From positions 1,550,001 through 1,614,000 of the forward strand of contig JACJDG010000003.1 of the NCBI GenBank assembly GCA_016432725.1: a DNA stretch of 64,000 bases, in the 5' to 3' direction. A program made the translations under genes and the position numbers. Positions 58,444 to 64,000 of the stretch are shown here, in pieces. The notes beneath the pieces are model-generated. The model saw only the letters and a list, made by a program, of their open reading frames with translations. It did not search any database and was not told where the DNA came from. This DNA comes from Streptomyces sp. DHE7-1 (GTDB lineage Bacteria; Actinomycetota; Actinomycetes; Streptomycetales; Streptomycetaceae). The stretch's first letter is position 1, and the number at the start of each line of letters is the position of its first letter.

Positions 58444-59345
58444 TCAGCGGCCGGTGCCGCCGTCGGCGTTGGGGCCGGCGTAGTCCTCGCCGTAGGCGCC
58501 CTTGGCGGGGCGGCGGCGGCGCATGGGCGGCTCGACGCCGTCGGCGAGCCGGCGGGCGGTGAGCAGGAAGCCGGTGTGGCCGATCATCCGGTGGTCCGGG
58601 CGGACGGCGAGGCCCTCGATGTGCCAGTTGCGGATCATGGTCTCCCAGGCGGTCGGCTCGTTGAAGCAGCCGATCTCCCGGATGGACTCGACGGTCCGGG
58701 CGAGCTGGGTGGTGGTGGCCACGTAGCAGCACAGGATGCCGCCGGGGACGAGTGCCTTGGAGACGGCCTCCAGGCATTCCCAGGGGGCGAGCATGTCGAG
58801 GATGACGCGGTCGACGTCGGTGTCGGACAGGTTGTCCTGGAGGTCGCCGACGGTGAGCTGCCAGGCGGGGTGGGAGCCGCCGAAGTAGCGCTCGACGTTC
58901 GCCTGCGCGATCTCGGCGAAGTCCTCGCGGCGCTCGTAGGAGTGCAGCATGCCCTGGTCGCCGATGGCGCGCAGCAGGAAGCTGCTGAGCGAGCCGGAGC
59001 CGACGCCGGCCTCGACGACGCGGGCGCCGGGGAAGATGTCGGCGAAGGCGAGGATCTGCCCGCGTCCTTCGGGTAGACGACGGCTGCCCCGCGGGGCATG
59101 GACAGGACGTAGTCGGGGAGCAGGGGGCGCAGCGCGAGGTAGGCGACGTTGCCGGTGGTGCGGACAACGCTGCCTTCGGGAGCGCCGATCAGTTCGTCGT
59201 GCGGGAAGGAGCCCTTGTGGGTGTGGAAGTTCTTCCCGGCTTCGAGCGTGAACGTGTAGTGGCGGCCCTTGGGGTCGGTCAGCTGAACCTGGTCCCCGAC
59301 CTTGAAGGGCCCGCGCCTGCGGGCGGCACCGGTCGGTTCGGACAT
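58444..59345 (-). CDS. trmI: tRNA (adenine-58-N1)-methyltransferase TrmI (one apparent frameshift)
   Basis: The 300-residue protein has an N-terminal beta domain (GPFKVGDQVQLTDPKGRHY) and the SAM-binding core RVVEAGVGSGSLSSFLLRAI. VILDMLAPWECLEAVSKAL and AWETMIRNWHIEGLAVRPDH follow, diagnostic of Trm61/TrmI. One G missing near 59058 (GCGGGGCAG read as GCGGGCAG) breaks AVVYPKDAG from QILAFADIFPG; repair gives 301 codons. It methylates A58 of tRNAs. From memory, TrmI genes lie near the Pup-proteasome locus in many actinobacteria. Confidence 0.93.
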
Positions 59346-59396
59346 GTGACCAGCCTACCGGCGTTTGCGGGGCCGCCGACCACGGGCGGCGGGCCG

Positions 59397-60948
59397 TCAG
59401 GGGCGGGCCATGGCCTTGACGAAGGCGCGCTCGACGTCGGCGGCGGAGAGGACGCCGTAGATCTCGCCGGTCTCCTCGACGACGAGGTATTCGGTGGCGG
59501 GGGTGGCCCGGAGGGTGTCGAGGAGTTCCTCGCCGGCCAATTCGGCGGAGACCCGCATGCCGTCGGTGAGGTCCTGGGCGAGGCCGCTGACGGCGACCCA
59601 GGGGCGGCGGTGTTCGGGGACGCCGACGATGGCGGCCTCGCGGACGAGGGAGAGGGGGTTGCCGTCGGGGTCGACGACGACGAGGGCGCGGGCGCCCGCG
59701 GCGTTGGCGCGGCGGAGGGCTTCGGACAGCGGGGTGTCGGTCTCGACGGGGACGGCTCGCCGGGTGAGGGCGCGGGCCTTGAGTTCGGGGAGGTGCTCGC
59801 GCAGGCGGGCCATGCGCAGGCTGTTCCCGGCGCCGGTCCAGATGATCGCGGCGAGGATGGCGGCGAGCAGGGCGTCGGTGACGGTGTCCATGCCGCCCCT
59901 GTCCTGGTTGCCGCCGCCGAAGGCGCCGGACTGGTTGAGCAGCGGCAGGCCGACGAGGACGGAGATGGCGAGGGCGCGGCCGACCCAGGCGGCGGCGACG
60001 GTGCCGCTCATGGGTTTGCCGGTGATCTTCCAGACGACGGCGCGGAGCATGCGGCCGCCGTCGAGGGGCAGGCCGGGCAGCAGGTTGAAGGCGGCGACGA
60101 TGAGGTTGGAGATCATCAGGCCGGCGAGCAGGACGCCGGGGACGCTGTCCGGCCGCACGGGCTTCATGGCCAGGTAGAAGAGGCCGGCCAGGACGAGGGA
60201 GAGCAGGGGGCCGACGAAGGCGAGGACGAATTCGCGTCCCGGGGTCTCGGCCTCCTTCTCGATCTCGGAGACGCCGCCGAAGAACTGGAGCTGGATGCGG
60301 CGGACGGGGAGCCTGAAGCGGATCGCGGCGACCGTGTGGGCCAGTTCGTGGACGAGGACGGAGGCGTAGAACGCGACGGCGAAGAAGAGGGAGACCAGGT
60401 AGCGGGCGGCTCCGAGTTCGGGCAGGACGCGGTCGAGCTGGCCGCCGAAGACCCAGGTGATGAGGGCGGCCACGAGGAACCAGCTGGGTGCCACGTAGAC
60501 GGGGACGCCGAAGGGGCGGCCCATGAGCAGTCCGCCGCCGGGTTCCCTGGGCCGTGGCTGCGGGGGTTCGCCCTTGGCGATGCCGGAGTGGGCGAGGGAG
60601 CGGTGTTCGGCGGGGTGGGTGCCGGCGGCGGGGGTTTCGTCGTCGGTGGCGGGTGGGTGGGGCCGGTGGTGTCTCCGGTGGCGTCGCCCGGGCCCGGGCC
60701 TCCGGGCCCGGCGTTCGTCCCGGGGCGCTCGTCCCGGCCGTGGTGGTCGTCCGGGTCGCGGGGTTCGCCGGGGCGCCGTGCTCTTCCGGGCCGGGGCGCG
60801 GGGTGCCGGCGGGCTCGGGGGCGTCGTCGGGCTCCGGGCCGGGGTGCTGACCGGTGGGTCCGGTCGTCGGGACCGTAGGGCCCGCGGGGTGCTCGGCCGG
60901 CTCGTCGTTGCCGGACCGCGGCTGCCCGCTCCCGCCGCTCACGTCCAC
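59397..60948 (-). CDS. Site-2-protease-like M50 metalloprotease with CBS pair (two apparent frameshifts)
   Basis: The intact core from MGRPFGVPVYVAPSWF (ATG 60524) has the zinc motif HELAH at core residues 59-63, the third ligand in NLLPGLPLDGGR, several membrane helices and two C-terminal CBS domains (VPVETDTPLSEALRRANAAG, TEYLVVEETGEIYGVL). A disordered Pro/Thr-rich N-terminal extension probably starts at GTG 60948 (DVSGGSGQPRSGND) with GAGGGG five bases before. It reaches the core as THPAEHRSLAHSGIAKGE after two lost bases, which restore 518 codons. It could release membrane-held regulators such as anti-sigma factors. Confidence 0.88.
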
Positions 60949-61125
60949 GCTGTCCCCTCGTTCGAAGCGTCTTCCGCGCCATGGGGCGGAAGGTCTCGGG
61001 TCGATGGTATGCGGCCGTGGTGGTCCGTTCCGCCCCGGCACCCCTTGTGTTTGCCCCGCTGTCGCGCGGCCTAACGCGGCCCGCGGCCGGGTCGCTGTCA
61101 GTGCCGGGCCGTATGGTCTGGGGTC

Positions 61126-62397
<1,272 letters not shown>

Positions 62398-62481
62398 CGT
62401 CCGGCGGCCGCCTGCGAGGGCGCCGCCGGTGGCCGGCGGGACGCAGGGCAGAATGGGTGCGGACTAGCGAAGGAGAGTCAC

Positions 62482-63152
62482 GTGGCCATCCGCGTCCTAC
62501 TGGTCGACGACCAGCCCCTGCTGCGTACCGGTTTCCGGATGATCCTGGAGGCCGAGCAGGACATCGCGGTCGTGGGCGAGGCCGGCGACGGTCTGCAGGC
62601 CCTCGATCAGGTACGGGCCCTGCAGCCGGACGTCGTGCTGATGGACATCCGGATGCCGCGGATGGACGGTGTGGAGGCCACCCGGCAGATCACCGGTCCC
62701 GGGCGGACGGCCCTGCGAAGGTGCTGGTGCTGACCACGTTCGACCTGGACGAGTACGTGGTGGAGGCGCTGCGCGCCGGGGCCAGCGGGTTCCTGCTCAA
62801 GGACGCGCCCGCCAACGAGCTGGTGCAGGCGATCCGGGTGGTGGCCGCCGGGGAGGCGATGCTGGCGCCGAGCATCACGCGCCGCCTGCTCGACAAGTAC
62901 GCCACGCATCTGCCGTCCGGTGAGGAGTCCGTTCCGGACACCCTGCACACCCTCACCGACCGTGAGGTGGAGGTGCTGAAGCTGGTGGCGCGCGGGTTGT
63001 CCAACGCGGAGATCGCCGCGGATCTGTTCGTCAGCGAGACGACGGTGAAGACGCATGTCGGGCATGTGCTGACCAAGCTGGGGCTGCGCGACCGGGTGCA
63101 GGCGGCGGTGTACGCGTACGAGAGCGGACTGGTGCGGCCCGGCGCGAGCTGA
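62482..63152 (+). CDS. NarL/LuxR-family response regulator (one apparent frameshift)
   Basis: The receiver domain begins IRVLLVDDQPLLRTGFRMIL with phospho-acceptor Asp55 in VLMDIRMPRMDG. The output domain ends with a LuxR-type helix-turn-helix (TLTDREVEVLKLVARGLSNA, EIAADLFVSETTVKTHVGHV). One G missing near 62704 (GGGCGGGACGG read as GGGCGGACGG) splits them; repair gives 223 residues. GTG 62482 has AAGGAGAG upstream. No kinase gene adjoins it. Confidence 0.93.
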
Positions 63153-63166
63153 GTTCCGCGCGGTAA

Positions 63167-63214
63167 GACACCGAGGGCGCCCCCTCCCGTGCGGGAGGGG
63201 GCGCCCTCGGTGTC
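63167..63214. terminator. Perfect 22-bp stem bidirectional terminator
   Basis: A 22-base arm starting GACACCGAGGGCGCC pairs exactly with its complement across GTGC. It sits between the convergent stops of the response regulator and the binding protein. Confidence 0.9.
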
Positions 63215-63229
63215 GCGTGGGGCGGGTCG

Positions 63230-64000
63230 TCAGCCGCTCACACCGCGGCCGAGCTCCCACAGCTGGAGCGACGCGACGGAGTTGAGGGCGTAGGAGACGC
63301 CGGTGACGTTGTCTCGGGCGGCGACGTACTGCTTGCCCTGCCACAGCGGCAGCACGGGGACGTCCTCGGCGACGGTGTCCTGGATCGCGGTGAGGGTCTT
63401 GACCGCGTTGAGGCGGTCGGCCTCGCGCCGGGACTCGGGGATCAGCGTGCGCTGGATGGTCCCGTTGGAGTACGGCGAGCCGAGGAAGTTGCCCTTGTCG
63501 AGGAAGGGCGCGACGAAGTTGTCGGCGTCGGGGAAGTCGGGGAACCAGCCCATGCCGTAGACGTCGTACTGGCCCTTCTGCTCGGCGGGCCGGAAGGTCG
63601 ACCAGGGGTGGCCCTGGATGGTGACGTCGAACAGGCCGCTGCCGTTGAGCTGCTTCTGCAGGATCTGGAACTCCTGCTTGGTGGCCGAGCCGTAGTGGTC
63701 GGTGGTGTAGTGCAGCGTCAGCTTCACCGGGGTGGTGATGCCGGCCTTCTCCAGCAGGCCCTTGGCCTTGGCGGCGCTGGGGTTGCCGTACTTGTTGAAG
63801 AACGAGTTGGAGTGGCCGGTGAGGGTGGCCGGGACCAGCGAGTACAGCGGCTCGGCCTGGGTGCCGTAGACCTTGGAGACGAGTTCGCCGCGGTTGATGA
63901 CCTGGGCCATGGCCTGGCGGACGGCCTTGGTCTTCACGGTCGGCGCGTCGGTGTTGAAGGCGAGGTAGCGGATCTCGAGGCCCGGCATGTCGACGAGGTC
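63230..64000 (-). CDS. Oligopeptide ABC transporter substrate-binding protein, N-terminus off the right edge
   Basis: The last 257 codons of a family 5 extracellular solute-binding protein (DppA/OppA type) are present. Visible features are AVRQAMAQVINRGELVSKVY, PEKGQYDVYGM-type strand segments (KGQYDVYGMGWFPDFPDADN) and VPVLPLWQGKQYVAARDNVT. The N-terminal lipobox would lie outside the window. No permease genes are seen on this side. Confidence 0.9.
   Translation of the reverse strand, partial: DLVDMPGLEIRYLAFNTDAPTVKTKAVRQAMAQVINRGELVSKVYGTQAEPLYSLVPATLTGHSNSFFNKYGNPSAAKAKGLLEKAGITTPVKLTLHYTTDHYGSATKQEFQILQKQLNGSGLFDVTIQGHPWSTFRPAEQKGQYDVYGMGWFPDFPDADNFVAPFLDKGNFLGSPYSNGTIQRTLIPESRREADRLNAVKTLTAIQDTVAEDVPVLPLWQGKQYVAARDNVTGVSYALNSVASLQLWELGRGVSG

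Overview
The window is very GC-rich actinobacterial DNA and reads as Streptomyces. The evidence is the Pup-proteasome locus, a rar-type conservon (sensor kinase, roadblock, DUF742, GTPase, P450), an AfsA-like hotdog protein, a GlnA4-like glutamine synthetase and the helY-tatC-tatA-pafC-pafB block. From memory, the left-to-right order from about 11.6 kb to 62 kb matches the S. coelicolor SCO1611-SCO1653 neighbourhood; I did not check this.

Layout. 0-5.5 kb holds a three-gene minus-strand unit (AfsA-like protein, integral-membrane methyltransferase, PEP-synthase-like enzyme running off the left edge) divergent from an NmrA-like reductase. 5.6-8.9 kb encodes an orphan mycosin-like protease with a proline-rich membrane partner. 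9.1-11.6 kb has a D-threonine-aldolase-like PLP enzyme and a secreted HAD phosphatase. 11.6-16.8 kb is an amine-catabolism cluster (SDR, aldehyde dehydrogenase, GlnA4-like synthetase, FadR-type regulator, gamma-glutamyl hydrolase) sharing a palindromic operator. 17-23.7 kb holds a LysR/TDT exporter pair, a BtuF-like protein, a cupin regulator and a glycine betaine/proline ABC transporter with fused permease and binding domains. 23.7-26.6 kb has a 5'-3' exonuclease, a siderophore-interacting protein behind an iron box and an RluA-type pseudouridine synthase. 26.8-31.4 kb is the conservon. 31.8-42.6 kb is helY, an extra secreted protein, tatC, tatA, pafC, pafB, two FKBP isomerases and pafA. 42.6-50.3 kb has an MFS transporter, a LacI regulator and a very large P-type ATPase. 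50.5-56.7 kb is prcA, prcB, an endonuclease VII-like gene, pup, dop and arc/mpa. 57-64 kb has a ferredoxin, a membrane-anchored protein, trmI, an M50 protease, a RecB-like nuclease, a response regulator and an oligopeptide-binding protein running off the right edge.

Functional links. Dop deamidates Pup, PafA ligates it to targets, Arc/Mpa unfolds them and PrcBA degrades them; PafB and PafC are WYL regulators of the associated DNA-damage response. The amine cluster can gamma-glutamylate an amine, oxidise the product and release glutamate.

Quality warning. At least sixteen genes are broken by apparent single-base deletions in short G or C runs, including prcB, trmI, the helicase and a response regulator. 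In nearly all of them, adding the missing bases makes the start-to-stop length an exact multiple of three. This looks like sequencing or assembly error, so I report these genes as CDS with the frameshift position noted. Two 177-bp palindromic repeats, each between convergent genes, are the clearest unexplained DNA elements.
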